A stretch of DNA of 64,000 bases from Allopusillimonas ginsengisoli (GTDB taxonomy: Bacteria; Pseudomonadota; Gammaproteobacteria; Burkholderiales; Burkholderiaceae_B): NCBI GenBank assembly GCA_005239165.1, contig RAPG01000003.1:62001-126000 (forward strand). Direction: 5' to 3'. Shown piece by piece: positions 17,118 to 26,605 of the stretch. A program made the translations under genes and the position numbers. The notes beneath the pieces were generated by a model that was given only the letters and a program-made list of their open reading frames with translations, did not search any database and was not told the DNA's origin. Positions within the stretch are counted from its first letter, which is position 1; every line of letters begins with the position of its first letter.

Positions 17118-18470
17118 ATGAGCCTTTATCAGAAATTACAGCAGCGCGCGGAGGAGGGTCGGCCGGTTCGTGTGGCGCTCATCGGTGCCGGAAAATTCGG
17201 TGCCATGTATCTTGCCCAAGTGCCGCGTACACCGGGCGTGCATGTGGTGGCCATTGCCGACCTCTCGCCGGTCGCCGCGCGCGCCAATCTTCAGCGTGTA
17301 GGCTGGAAAGCTGAGCGCGCTCAAGCAGCGTCAATGGAGCAGGCCCTTGCGCAAGGCAGCACCTGGATCACCGACGATTGGCAATCCTTGATGAGCGAGG
17401 ATGCCATCGATATCATTATCGAGTGCACGGGCAATCCTATCGCCGCCGTCACGCATATATTGGCTGCTTTCGAGCATGGCAAGCATGTGGTCAACGTGAC
17501 CGTAGAGGCTGATGCTTTTTGTGGGCCGTTGCTGGCACGCCGTGCCGCTGAGGCAAGAGTTGTTTACTCACTGGCCTTTGGCGATCAGCCGGCATTGATC
17601 TGCGATCTGGTTGACTGGGCACGTACCTGCGGGTTTCCGGTAGTGGCTGCGGGGCGTGGGCATAAGTGGCTGCCTCATTTTTCTGAATCAACCCCCGAAA
17701 CTGTATGGGAAAACTATGGCCTGACGCCGGAGCAGGCAGCCCGGGGCGGGTTGAATCCAAAAATGTTCAACAGTTTTCTCGATGGGTCTAAGCCCTCGAT
17801 TGAAAGCGCCGCCGTCGCTAACGCAACCGGTTTGACAGTGCCCTCTGACGGCTTGCTGTATCCGCCTGCAAGCATAAAGGATATTCCTTACGTCACCCGC
17901 CCGGTCAGTGAGGGCGGCGTACTTGAGCGCAAGGGCATGGTCGAGGTCGTGTCGTCGCTGGAGGCCGACGGGCGCGTCATTGACTACGACATCCGCATGG
18001 GTGTATGGGTTACGGTCGAAGGTGAAACAGAGTACATCCGCAACTGCTTTGAAGAGTACAACGCACACACGGATCCTTCGGGGCGTTATTTCACACTTTA
18101 TAAACGCTGGCATTTAATCGGGCTGGAGGTGGGCATGTCGGTTGCCAGCGTTGCCCTGCGTGGCGAGTCGACCGGTGTTGCTCTAAGCTGGCAAGCTGAT
18201 GTTGTCGCGACGGCCAAGCGTGATCTTCAAGCTGGAGAAATGCTTGATGGCGAGGGCGGATACACAGTGTGGGGCAAACTCTTGCCTGCCGAGCGTTCGC
18301 TTGAGTTGGGTGGATTGCCTTTAGGTCTGGCGCATGGCGTCAAGCTGGTGCGGCCGGTCAGAAAAGGACAAAGTCTTTGCTGGGAAGATGTGGCCATGGA
18401 TGTTTCGACGCCCGCCTACATATTGCGCAGAGAAATGGAATCCATGTATTCGATGGTGCCGTCATCATAA
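17118..18470 (+). CDS. NAD(P)-dependent oxidoreductase with C-terminal SAF domain
   Basis: A 450-residue protein. The Rossmann domain at about residues 15-160 carries VALIGAGKFGAMYLAQV, related to homoserine dehydrogenase and Gfo/Idh folds (IIIECTGNPIAAVTHIL). A catalytic-type middle region follows, and a C-terminal SAF-like part (ATAKRDLQAGEMLDGEGGY ... VRKGQSLCWEDV) resembles antifreeze-type domains seen in sialic-acid synthase and altronate dehydratase. This architecture belongs to uncharacterised oxidoreductases in carbohydrate or branched-acid clusters. The ATG at 17118 is chosen over 17103 to give MSLYQKL. It is isolated here, with a repeat array upstream. Confidence 0.82.
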   Translation: MSLYQKLQQRAEEGRPVRVALIGAGKFGAMYLAQVPRTPGVHVVAIADLSPVAARANLQRVGWKAERAQAASMEQALAQGSTWITDDWQSLMSEDAIDIIIECTGNPIAAVTHILAAFEHGKHVVNVTVEADAFCGPLLARRAAEARVVYSLAFGDQPALICDLVDWARTCGFPVVAAGRGHKWLPHFSESTPETVWENYGLTPEQAARGGLNPKMFNSFLDGSKPSIESAAVANATGLTVPSDGLLYPPASIKDIPYVTRPVSEGGVLERKGMVEVVSSLEADGRVIDYDIRMGVWVTVEGETEYIRNCFEEYNAHTDPSGRYFTLYKRWHLIGLEVGMSVASVALRGESTGVALSWQADVVATAKRDLQAGEMLDGEGGYTVWGKLLPAERSLELGGLPLGLAHGVKLVRPVRKGQSLCWEDVAMDVSTPAYILRREMESMYSMVPSS

Positions 18471-18652
18471 GACTGCCTGTGAAAACGTGACAATCTGGAC
18501 GAAGCTGGGTTTTCCTTTTGGATTGATCAGTGGTGGCGCGTTGGCGACAGAATCACTTCGTGATCTGGCTGGTTGGTTAACGAGAGACGCCTGGATATTC
18601 GTGGACAAAGAAGAATGCGCGATAATGCGGTATTCCTACTCCAAGGCTAATA

Positions 18653-20035
18653 ATGCCTCGCTTTCGCTTCAATTACGTCGAACCCATTGTCATGCTGGCC
18701 ACCGTGCTGCAATGGGTGGTGCTCGCTACCGTAACCGGAACCATCGTCGGAACCGGCACCAGTCTGTTCTTGCACGCGCTGTTCTTTTTTACCGATCACA
18801 GTGCATCGGTGCCACTTTGGGCGCAGATGATATTGCTTCCGCTGGGCGGCTTGCTTAATGGCTTGTTGCTGTATTACGGTTATCGCCGTAACAAGACGGG
18901 GCTTAAAGATTCGGTCATTACGGCAGTGCACCAGCAGGCAGGCCGCATGCCGTTCAAGACACTGGCCATTAAGCCCCTGGCCGCCATCATTACGCTTGCG
19001 TGTGGTGGCTCCGCGGGTAAGGAAGGCCCTTGCTCTCATATAGGCGGGTCGCTGGCTTCGGGCCTTGGTCGTGTCTTTGGGCTGAACCCCGAGCTGCAAA
19101 AACGCATTGTCGCCTGCGGTATCAGTGCGGGTTTCGCCAGTGTGTTTGGTACACCGATTGCCGGGGCCATCTACGGCGTTGAGGTACTGGCCATAGGCCG
19201 TATCCGTCATGATTTTCTGTTTCCGGCCATTATCGCGGGCGTAGCGTCGTTCGAGATCAGCAAGCTCTGGGGTATTCCGTATCAGTATTACGTTATAGAC
19301 GCGTTGCCTGATTTTTCAGAAATAATTTTTCTCAAGACCATACTGATTGGAATTGCCTGCGGTCTCGCCGCCTGGCTATTCGTCGATCTTGTGCGTTTTT
19401 CGCGCAGCATGTTCGAGCAGTTGCGCACGCGATTCAGCATCTGGCCGCCACTTATGCCTTTTATAGGTGGCTGTCTGCTTACGGTGCTGGTGCTGTTCAT
19501 TCCTACCGACTACCTGGGGCTGAGTCTGCCTCTCATGGATCGTGCGCTCGACGGCCAAGCCATGCCATACATGGGCTTTTTGTGGAAAACGCTGCTAGTG
19601 GCCATTACATTGGGCTCAGGGTTTTATGGTGGTATTGTGACGCCGCAATTTGTGATCGGCGCCCTGGTCGGTAGCGCTTGTGCGCCGGTGCTGGGCCTGA
19701 GTCCTTCGCTTGGCGCGGCCGTGGGGCTGGTATCTGTGGTGGCGGCCGCCTCCAATACGCCTGTGGCGGCCATACTCATGGGGGTCGAGTTGTTTGGCGG
19801 GCCCACCGGAACGGTATATGTGGCCGGTGCCAGTATTGCCGCCTACCTCGTGATCGGCCATCGCAGTGTTTACCCTGACCAGCTAATTGCATATTCAAAA
19901 TCTACCTGGATGCAATTGCCGCCAGATCAGCCTCTGGGCCAAGAAAAGGCGAGACTTTCATATGGCCTGCTGAAGTGGATCAGCAAATACCAGTTTGGTC
20001 GGATACTGGAGCACCTGTTGAAGCGTAGACGTTAG
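18653..20035 (+). CDS. ClC family chloride channel/antiporter
   Basis: Membrane protein of 460 residues with the ClC pattern: GSAGKEGPCSHIGGSLAS near residue 118, where the GKEGP glutamate is the gating residue, and GSGFYGGIVTPQFVIGALVG near residue 322, the GxFxP-type chloride-coordinating loop. No C-terminal CBS domains are present. Bacterial members exchange chloride and protons or conduct chloride or fluoride. A stand-alone gene; 182 bases upstream carry nothing recognisable. Confidence 0.93.
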   Translation: MPRFRFNYVEPIVMLATVLQWVVLATVTGTIVGTGTSLFLHALFFFTDHSASVPLWAQMILLPLGGLLNGLLLYYGYRRNKTGLKDSVITAVHQQAGRMPFKTLAIKPLAAIITLACGGSAGKEGPCSHIGGSLASGLGRVFGLNPELQKRIVACGISAGFASVFGTPIAGAIYGVEVLAIGRIRHDFLFPAIIAGVASFEISKLWGIPYQYYVIDALPDFSEIIFLKTILIGIACGLAAWLFVDLVRFSRSMFEQLRTRFSIWPPLMPFIGGCLLTVLVLFIPTDYLGLSLPLMDRALDGQAMPYMGFLWKTLLVAITLGSGFYGGIVTPQFVIGALVGSACAPVLGLSPSLGAAVGLVSVVAAASNTPVAAILMGVELFGGPTGTVYVAGASIAAYLVIGHRSVYPDQLIAYSKSTWMQLPPDQPLGQEKARLSYGLLKWISKYQFGRILEHLLKRRR

Positions 20036-20179
20036 GGGGGGCGCGCGGTTCAGGCATGCCCTCGTGTCTTAAGGACCTTTTAATCTGTGTTGGCGTATTA
20101 TCTAAGGTTAAAAGGTCTGTGGCAGGCGGGAGTGCTAGTTGCTGGCCACGCTTACAGATTTTGGAGGAGTTCTCAATCA

Positions 20180-23113
20180 ATGGCCCGCATGACGCTATCA
20201 AGACGCCAGTTTCTCAAAGCCGCAAGTATTGCCGGCATCACCACCTACATTGCCCCCTTCGGTTCTCCCGCCTATGCGGCGTTCATGGAGCACAAGCTTC
20301 TGACGCCCATGCAATGGGATCCGGCCACTGGCCTGGCCAGGTATCGGGTAGATGGCATCGCCAAAGTAACAGGCAGCAAGATTTTTGCACGCGATATCCG
20401 TGCCCGTGATTTGCCCAATTGGCCAGACCAGCAAAGCCACGCCCTCATTCTGCGCGCCACGCGCGCCGATGCACGCTACTCTGGTTTTGATCTTTCGCGT
20501 CTGGATGAAAAAACAAAACCCGACCGCGTGGTCACCGCCGAAGATCTGGCGCGTGACGGCGTAGCATTCTCTGATTTCTATGGTGAAGACATGCTATTAC
20601 CGGCGGGCAAAACGCCTGCCTATCTCGGCCATGCGGTTGCCATTCTGATCTTTCATGATTTTGCGCGATTCAGGCTTGCCAAGGATGCGTTGCAGTTTCA
20701 GGACGATATCGTTAAATATGGCGAGCATACCGGGCCGCTGGCACGGGACCCTTGGGGTACCTTTCGATATGTGCGGGTCGGCGGCAAGAGCGGCTATGAC
20801 GAGGATGTGTTTTCCAGCCTGAAGGATGCGCCCGTTTTCCCCAGCCAGATGCGTAAACAATTGCCGGTCTGGCCCGACGGGAAAAATCATGGTGAGCTGG
20901 GCGAAGAGGGCATGTACCACGCAGAGCAGTTGCGCGGAGAAATCAGCAACCCGCCTGCGAACTGGCTGGTGCTCAATCGCCGGTATCAGTCGCAGTCGGT
21001 AGATACCGCTGCGCTCGAGCCGGACAATGCCAACTGTTGGTATGACGAAGCGAACGCCACTATGCACATGGTGGTGCCGACCCAGTCGCCCAGCGAAGTC
21101 GCAGCGACGGCGGCAGGCATGTTGGCCAAGAGTAGTTTCAAGGCTAAAACACTGGTCATGCATCCCTGTTATACCGTGGGCTATGGGTCGAAAGATCATT
21201 GCAATATGCCTTTTTACGGCTTGGTCTGTGCTCTGTATTCTGATGGCAAGCCGGTGCGTATTGCTAATGATCGCTATGAGCAGTTTCAGACATCACTTAA
21301 GCGCCATGCTTTTGATATGGATTACCGCATTGGGGTAGATCGCAAGTCCGGCCTGATTCAATCCTGTGTTGTCGACATGGTGGCCAATGGCGGCGGCCGT
21401 TCTAACTTCTCGCCTTCGGTTGCCATGGTTGGTGCAACGGCTGCGCAGTCTATTTATTATCTGCCCAAGTCAGACATGACCTCCAGGGCAGACGCCTCCC
21501 GTGCTGTCGATTGCGGGTCAGCGCGTGGTTACGGCACGCTGCAATCCATGGCCGCCACCGAAATGCTTATGGATGAACTGGCGCACGAACTCGATATGGA
21601 TCCCATCGATTTTCGGCTCAAAAATGTGCTCAAAAGCGGTATGAAGAATACTCAGGGGGCTATCCCGGCCGGGCAAATTCGAGCCGAGGAAATTCTCAAA
21701 AAAGCGCGTAACCATCCGGTGTGGGTGAACCGCGAACGACGCAAGGCAGAGTTTGAGGCAGACCATCCAGGCAAACTTTATGGTGTGGGTTTTGCCTGTG
21801 TGCAAAAGGATTTTGGCACCGGTGCAGAAAGTTCATTTGCCAAGGTTGAAGTCTCGGCCAAGGGTGAAATACTGCTGCGTCATTCAGGCACCGAGATTGG
21901 CACAGGCATGAGCACGTCTCAGGCATTGGCCTGTGCGCGCTGGCTGGGCAGGCCTGCCAGCAACATAGGCGTGGCCATTACTGACTGGCCCGATTTGCCT
22001 ATGGTTTCGTCAGGTGATCCCTATCTGATGAGCCAGGAAGATCAGGATAAATTGTCGGCTAATCCGGCCTGGACGCCAGCGTTAGCATCGCCTGCAAGCG
22101 CATCCAATTCTGCGTTCTATTACACCCATACCACTCGCGAAGCAGCACGTCTGGTTTTTATGCATGGCCTTTGGCCGGCGGCACAGGCGATCTGGACGAG
22201 CGGGCTGGGCGGCGGTCAGGCCGCTCCCTACGTTGTGCGTCGTGAAGATGCACGCTGGGAAAAAGGCATGTTGACCGCCAATGGCATGCAGCCGCTCAGT
22301 CTGGAACAGTTGGCGGGCAAAGCGCATGAGATGGGGCTGGTTGTGGGTGCGGTGGTGCATGGCTTTAATCGCTGGCAGTGGACAGAGGCAGATTTCAAGG
22401 TTGGCGAACAGACCATACGCGTGCCTGTGGACGGCATCGCTTTATGTTTTGCAGGTGCGTCCGCTACGGACGCTGCACAAACCGGCGCGGAAGCCGGAAC
22501 CCCAGCCAGCCCTGACTCGACGGTAGCCCGGACGAGCGCGGGGGTGGCCAGTATTGATGCGGGGCCTGACGAATCGTTAGGCACCAAGAGCGTATCGCGC
22601 GGTACTTACAAAGTGATAAACCGCGAGGTCGTCTACTACCCGCCCGTTCAGCGTAACAATGCCGCTGTCACCTACTACTCAGCAATGAGCGCACTGGCTG
22701 AAGTTTCCGTGAATCGCGGCAGTGGTGAGGTCGAATTGTTGAATCATCATTCGATTATCGAGTGTGGCAGTCTGTTGTCACCAGAGCTGGTATCAGGCCA
22801 GATTCAGGGTGGCATCGCCATGGGCATAGGTCATGCTTTGTACGAATCTTTACCACTGTATGAAGATGGCCCCGGCAACGGTACCTGGAATTTCAATCGC
22901 TACCACCTTCCGCGCGCCACGGAGGTTGCGCTCTGGAAGCAGACGGCTGAGGTTTTGCCACCCTTGTCAGAGACCGACCCACCCAAGGGTATGGCTGAGG
23001 TGGTGATGATTCCCATTGTGGCCGCCATCGTCACAGGTATTACACATGCGACGGGACAACGGTTTTATTCCCTGCCTGTCACACCCGAGAAGATTCAGGA
23101 GGCCTTGGCATGA
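20180..23113 (+). CDS. Molybdopterin-binding subunit, xanthine dehydrogenase family, Tat-exported
   Basis: Large catalytic subunit (977 residues) of a molybdenum hydroxylase of the isoquinoline-oxidoreductase/aldehyde-dehydrogenase type. The N-terminus TLSRRQFLKAASIAGI is a twin-arginine signal, so the enzyme acts in the periplasm. Two molybdopterin-binding regions follow (RHSGTEIGTGMSTSQA near residue 575; SGQIQGGIAMGIGHALYE near 873), and the likely catalytic glutamate is in PKGMAEVV. A low-complexity Ala/Thr/Ser insertion lies at about residues 763-805. The ATG at 20180 has GGAGGAG upstream and is preferred to the frame start at 20087. The operon runs Mo subunit, 2Fe-2S subunit, cytochrome c, XdhC, MobA-like. 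Confidence 0.93.
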   Translation: MARMTLSRRQFLKAASIAGITTYIAPFGSPAYAAFMEHKLLTPMQWDPATGLARYRVDGIAKVTGSKIFARDIRARDLPNWPDQQSHALILRATRADARYSGFDLSRLDEKTKPDRVVTAEDLARDGVAFSDFYGEDMLLPAGKTPAYLGHAVAILIFHDFARFRLAKDALQFQDDIVKYGEHTGPLARDPWGTFRYVRVGGKSGYDEDVFSSLKDAPVFPSQMRKQLPVWPDGKNHGELGEEGMYHAEQLRGEISNPPANWLVLNRRYQSQSVDTAALEPDNANCWYDEANATMHMVVPTQSPSEVAATAAGMLAKSSFKAKTLVMHPCYTVGYGSKDHCNMPFYGLVCALYSDGKPVRIANDRYEQFQTSLKRHAFDMDYRIGVDRKSGLIQSCVVDMVANGGGRSNFSPSVAMVGATAAQSIYYLPKSDMTSRADASRAVDCGSARGYGTLQSMAATEMLMDELAHELDMDPIDFRLKNVLKSGMKNTQGAIPAGQIRAEEILKKARNHPVWVNRERRKAEFEADHPGKLYGVGFACVQKDFGTGAESSFAKVEVSAKGEILLRHSGTEIGTGMSTSQALACARWLGRPASNIGVAITDWPDLPMVSSGDPYLMSQEDQDKLSANPAWTPALASPASASNSAFYYTHTTREAARLVFMHGLWPAAQAIWTSGLGGGQAAPYVVRREDARWEKGMLTANGMQPLSLEQLAGKAHEMGLVVGAVVHGFNRWQWTEADFKVGEQTIRVPVDGIALCFAGASATDAAQTGAEAGTPASPDSTVARTSAGVASIDAGPDESLGTKSVSRGTYKVINREVVYYPPVQRNNAAVTYYSAMSALAEVSVNRGSGEVELLNHHSIIECGSLLSPELVSGQIQGGIAMGIGHALYESLPLYEDGPGNGTWNFNRYHLPRATEVALWKQTAEVLPPLSETDPPKGMAEVVMIPIVAAIVTGITHATGQRFYSLPVTPEKIQEALA

Positions 23114-23664
23114 GCACGGATAATATCAACATCTCCATGACCATCAATGGCGAGGCGGTGGGCCCGATAGAGGTGCCAGAAACCTTGATGATGCTGGATT
23201 TTCTGCACGAGTACGTAAACCTCACTGGTACACGCCTGGGCTGTGGTCAGGGAGTGTGTCGAGCCTGTGCGGTGATTCTCGACGGCGATAATGGCGATAG
23301 CGAAGAGATTCGCACCTGTATTACCGGGGTAGGTTATTTCAACGGCCGCAAGGTGCGCACTGTAGAAGGGCACGCCACTCGTGACAGTGAGGGCACTGTC
23401 ACTGCATTGACCCCTGTGCAACAGAAATTTCTCGATTTCTATAGCTTTCAGTGTGGCTACTGTACGCCGGGCTTTGTCAACGCTGCTACCGTGCTGGTCG
23501 AACGTCTTAAGCGTCACCCCATTGCGCGTGACCAGGTCGAGAGCTATGTGACGGATTCCCTGAATGACCACATCTGTCGCTGCACTGGCTATGTGCGTTA
23601 TCACCAGGCCGTGAAGGATGTCATCCTGAGCACGCCAGGGCTGGTTATCGAGGAGCGCTCATGA
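23110..23664 (+). CDS. (2Fe-2S)-binding subunit of the molybdenum hydroxylase
   Basis: A 184-residue small subunit with two iron-sulfur clusters: CGQGVCRACAV with a later RTC for the plant-type cluster (about residues 47-77), and CGYCTPGFV ... ICRCTGYVRY for the second (about residues 114-160). It passes electrons from molybdopterin to the cytochrome encoded next. ATGA overlaps with the preceding stop and with the following gene show tight coupling. It has no signal peptide, so it probably travels with the Tat-exported large subunit. Confidence 0.94.
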   Translation: MSTDNINISMTINGEAVGPIEVPETLMMLDFLHEYVNLTGTRLGCGQGVCRACAVILDGDNGDSEEIRTCITGVGYFNGRKVRTVEGHATRDSEGTVTALTPVQQKFLDFYSFQCGYCTPGFVNAATVLVERLKRHPIARDQVESYVTDSLNDHICRCTGYVRYHQAVKDVILSTPGLVIEERS

Positions 23665-24919
23665 AAACATCCACAGCATTGGGGGGTATTGCTATCCTGG
23701 TACTTATTGTGGGCGGTGCGGTGTTGTCGGGAATACTTGATCCGGATTACGACACGTCCGCTGTTGATGCCCAGAATCAGGTACCTGACCAGCAGCTGCT
23801 GGCCCATGGGAAATACCTGGCGCAGGCAGGTGATTGTGCGGCCTGTCACACAACTAAAGACGGGCCCCGTTTGCCGGCGGTGTGGCGGTTCCTACGCCCT
23901 TTGGAACCATTTACGGCACCAATATAACGTCGGACCAGGAGCACGGAATAGGCGACTGGACCTCTGCCGATTTTTACAAGGTACTGCACGATGGCATCGC
24001 TCCTGAGCATCCGCTCTATCCCGCCATGCCCTATACCTCTTATCGGGGCATGTCGCGCGCGGATAGCGATGCCATATTTGCCTACCTGCAAAGTGTAGAG
24101 CCGGCATCCACACCGAATCGTGACACCACCATACCTTTTCCGTTCAATATAAGGCCGCTGATGCGCGGCTGGAACCTGCTTTTTCTTAAAGATACATTGC
24201 CGTCTGTGTCTAAAGGAGATTCTGACGAATGGGTGCGGGGCCGCTATCTGACCAATGTGTTGGGGCATTGCACCGAATGCCACACACCCAGAGGTTCGCT
24301 GGGTCAACTTAAATTAGGCAAGAGTTATGAGGGCGGTGCGGCCGAGGCGATTCATGCACCTGACATTACGCCGGCAGCGCTGGCTGCCAGGGGCTGGACT
24401 GTCGAAGATTTGCAGCGGTTTCTCGCAAAAGGTATTGCTCCACAGGGCTCGGCCTATGGAGGCATGTATGACGCCTTTCATCACAGTACGCGTTTTCTGT
24501 CCGAAGGCGACAACAAAGCCATGGTGAAATACCTCACTGGCGATACACCCAGGCAGGCCGTGGTGTTCAAGCCTGAACCCGTGGCTGATACAGCAGAAAA
24601 TCTGCGCGCTGGCCGCAGCCACTATCTGGCCTTGTGTGCAGGTTGCCATGCCGCCACTGGCCAGGGCAAACCCAATGTGACGGTTGCCCTTGCAGGCAAT
24701 TCAACCCTACGCAATCCCGACCCGCACAATCTCATCCAGGTTGTGCTGCATGGGTTAGACGCCAAGTCTTTCCCCGATCAGCAAGGCAGGCAGGCCATGC
24801 CGGGGTTTAGCGACAAGCTGGATGATGAGCAGGTTGCAGATCTTGTCAACTATCTGCGAGGGTCGTTCGGTGGCCAGCCTTCAGACGTTACGGCTAAAGC
24901 CGTTCTGGCTGCGCATTAA
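23661..24919 (+). pseudogene. Tri-heme cytochrome c, split by a 1-nt frameshift
   Basis: Electron acceptor of the molybdenum hydroxylase. Frame 1 (23661-23927) gives a signal anchor (IAILVLIVGGAVLSGIL) and the first heme site CAACH, then runs off into unrelated sequence. The normal protein resumes in another frame as GGVAVPTPFGTIYGTNITSD and continues to 24919 with heme sites CTECH and CAGCH. Adding one T to the TTT at 23870-23872 restores a continuous protein of about 419 residues. So this is either a recent frameshift or a homopolymer reading error. The neighbours are intact and overlapping, which favours an error or a very recent mutation. Confidence 0.9.
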
Positions 24920-25941
24920 TGGCCCAGCTCGCTCCGGGTGACACGTACACAGAGTCCGCGAACTTGCCCATGCATGCCATGAACCATCAGGTTCTGTCGC
25001 AAGTGCAGGCGTGGCTGGAGCAGGGCAAGGCCGTGGCACTCGTTACCGTAGTGCGTAACTGGGGGTCTGCACCACGACCGCTGGGGTCATTGTTTGCATC
25101 CAACGATGCCGGTGATTTCGTCGGGTCGGTTTCGGGCGGCTGCGTTGAAGACGATCTCTTGCAGCAGTTTGCCCAGACGTTTCCACAGACTGTCGCCATC
25201 GTCCGGTATGGCGTTGACGCTGAGGAGGTGCGCCGTTTCGGTTTGCCCTGTGGTGGCACACTGGAACTGGTCGTGGAGCGTGTGACTGATCTGCACAGTA
25301 TTAAGGCGGCGCGCGCTGCCATGGCTGGCGGGCAACTATTGGAGCGCCACCTAAACCTGACAACTGGCGAAGTGTCTACGTGTACGGGTAGCCAGGATTT
25401 CTTTGTGCGCTATGACAAAAATGAAATGGTGCAATTGTTTGGCCCTCGGTGGCGCCTGTTGATTATTGGCGCAGGCGCTGTGTCTGAGTACTTGGCCAGT
25501 ATGGCGCCAGCGCTTGATTTCGCCGTGTATCTTAACGACCCCCGAGAGGCGCAGCGCCGCAACTGGCGTGCTCCTGGGGTGCAATGGATAGACGGCATGC
25601 CTGACGACGCCGTGCTTGCGTTTCGGCCTGACTGCCGCACGGTGATCGTGGCACTCAGTCATGATCCCAAAGTCGATGATATGGCGCTGATGGAAGCATT
25701 AAAAACCGACGCCTTTTATGTTGGCGCCATAGGTTCTATCGCCAGCACGCGTGCGCGCCGAGAGCGGCTGCTGACGCTGGATCTGAGTGAACCCGAAGTA
25801 GACAGACTGCACGCTCCGGTGGGGCTGCCCATACACAGCCGCGCGCCGGCGGAGATCGCCATAGCCATTCTGGCCGAGTTAATCGCTGCACGAAATAAAG
25901 AGCGTGTCGCGCACGGCGCCGTGTGCCAGACACAAGCATGA
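24919..25941 (+). CDS. XdhC family protein (molybdenum hydroxylase maturation)
   Basis: A 340-residue XdhC/CoxI-type protein needed to insert sulfurated molybdenum cofactor into the hydroxylase. Seen: the N-terminal part ALVTVVRNWGSAPRPLGS and VGSVSGGCVEDDL, and the C-terminal Rossmann part LLIIGAGAVSEYLASM with IGSIASTRARRERL. Its start overlaps the cytochrome stop (TAATG), confirming it belongs to the operon. Confidence 0.93.
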   Translation: MAQLAPGDTYTESANLPMHAMNHQVLSQVQAWLEQGKAVALVTVVRNWGSAPRPLGSLFASNDAGDFVGSVSGGCVEDDLLQQFAQTFPQTVAIVRYGVDAEEVRRFGLPCGGTLELVVERVTDLHSIKAARAAMAGGQLLERHLNLTTGEVSTCTGSQDFFVRYDKNEMVQLFGPRWRLLIIGAGAVSEYLASMAPALDFAVYLNDPREAQRRNWRAPGVQWIDGMPDDAVLAFRPDCRTVIVALSHDPKVDDMALMEALKTDAFYVGAIGSIASTRARRERLLTLDLSEPEVDRLHAPVGLPIHSRAPAEIAIAILAELIAARNKERVAHGAVCQTQA

Positions 25942-26567
25942 GGGATGGCGTAATGGCCTGTGAACATGCCGCTGCAGGCATTATCCTGGCTGCCGGGCGA
26001 TCTATACGGTTTGGGCGTGACAAACGGCGTGAGAGCATAAATGGAAGACCCATGTTGCTGCACGCCGCTACGCTGATGGCTAGTGTCGTTCCCGACACCC
26101 TGGTGGTGCTCGGTCCTGATGATCAAGCGCTCGCGTCACTTCTGGCCTCCGAAGGCATACATTCCACGATTTGTGACCAGGCGCGATCTGGAATGGGGCA
26201 TAGTCTGGCTCATGGCGTTGCGCAGCGGCCCAACGCGACCGGGTGGCTGATCATGCCTGGCGACATGCCTTTCATGCAGCGAGATACCGTCCGGGCAGTT
26301 GCGGATGCAGCCTGCGAGCACGATATGGCGGCACCACTTCATGCTGGGCGTCGAGGCCATCCTGTGTGGTTCTCGCGTCGATTCGGCCCAGCGTTGCGCG
26401 CGCTTACCGGAGATGAAGGCGCAAGAGCCCTGGTTAAAGCGCATGGGGCGTCTGCCAGTGGCGACTCAAATACAACACAGGTGGGCAGCTTATGGCTGGT
26501 GGACGTGCAAGATCCTGGATGCCTGATTGACGTTGACACCCCCGGTGACCTCGTTGCCACGCGCTAG
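25938..26567 (+). CDS. MobA-like nucleotidyltransferase (molybdenum cofactor)
   Basis: A 209-residue NTP-transferase of the MobA/MocA type with the nucleotide motif GIILAAGRSIRFGRDK and WLIMPGDMPFM, the metal-binding aspartate region. MocA-type enzymes attach CMP to the molybdenum cofactor for xanthine-dehydrogenase-family enzymes, which suits this operon. The ATG at 25938 overlaps the xdhC stop (ATGA); a GTG at 25923 and an ATG at 25953 are alternatives. It ends the operon. Confidence 0.9.
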   Translation: MRDGVMACEHAAAGIILAAGRSIRFGRDKRRESINGRPMLLHAATLMASVVPDTLVVLGPDDQALASLLASEGIHSTICDQARSGMGHSLAHGVAQRPNATGWLIMPGDMPFMQRDTVRAVADAACEHDMAAPLHAGRRGHPVWFSRRFGPALRALTGDEGARALVKAHGASASGDSNTTQVGSLWLVDVQDPGCLIDVDTPGDLVATR

Positions 26568-26605
26568 CGTACTACCGAAACAACATTCTTGCGGTTCGGC
26601 TTCGC

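Noticed and set aside
16893..17121. Open frames of 61 and 74 codons across the heptamer array
   Set aside because: They encode only His/Pro/Ser/Thr repeats produced by the array; no ribosome site or other support.
18334..18858. 174-codon frame between the SAF-domain oxidoreductase and the ClC gene
   Set aside because: It overlaps both real genes in another frame and shows no protein-like character.
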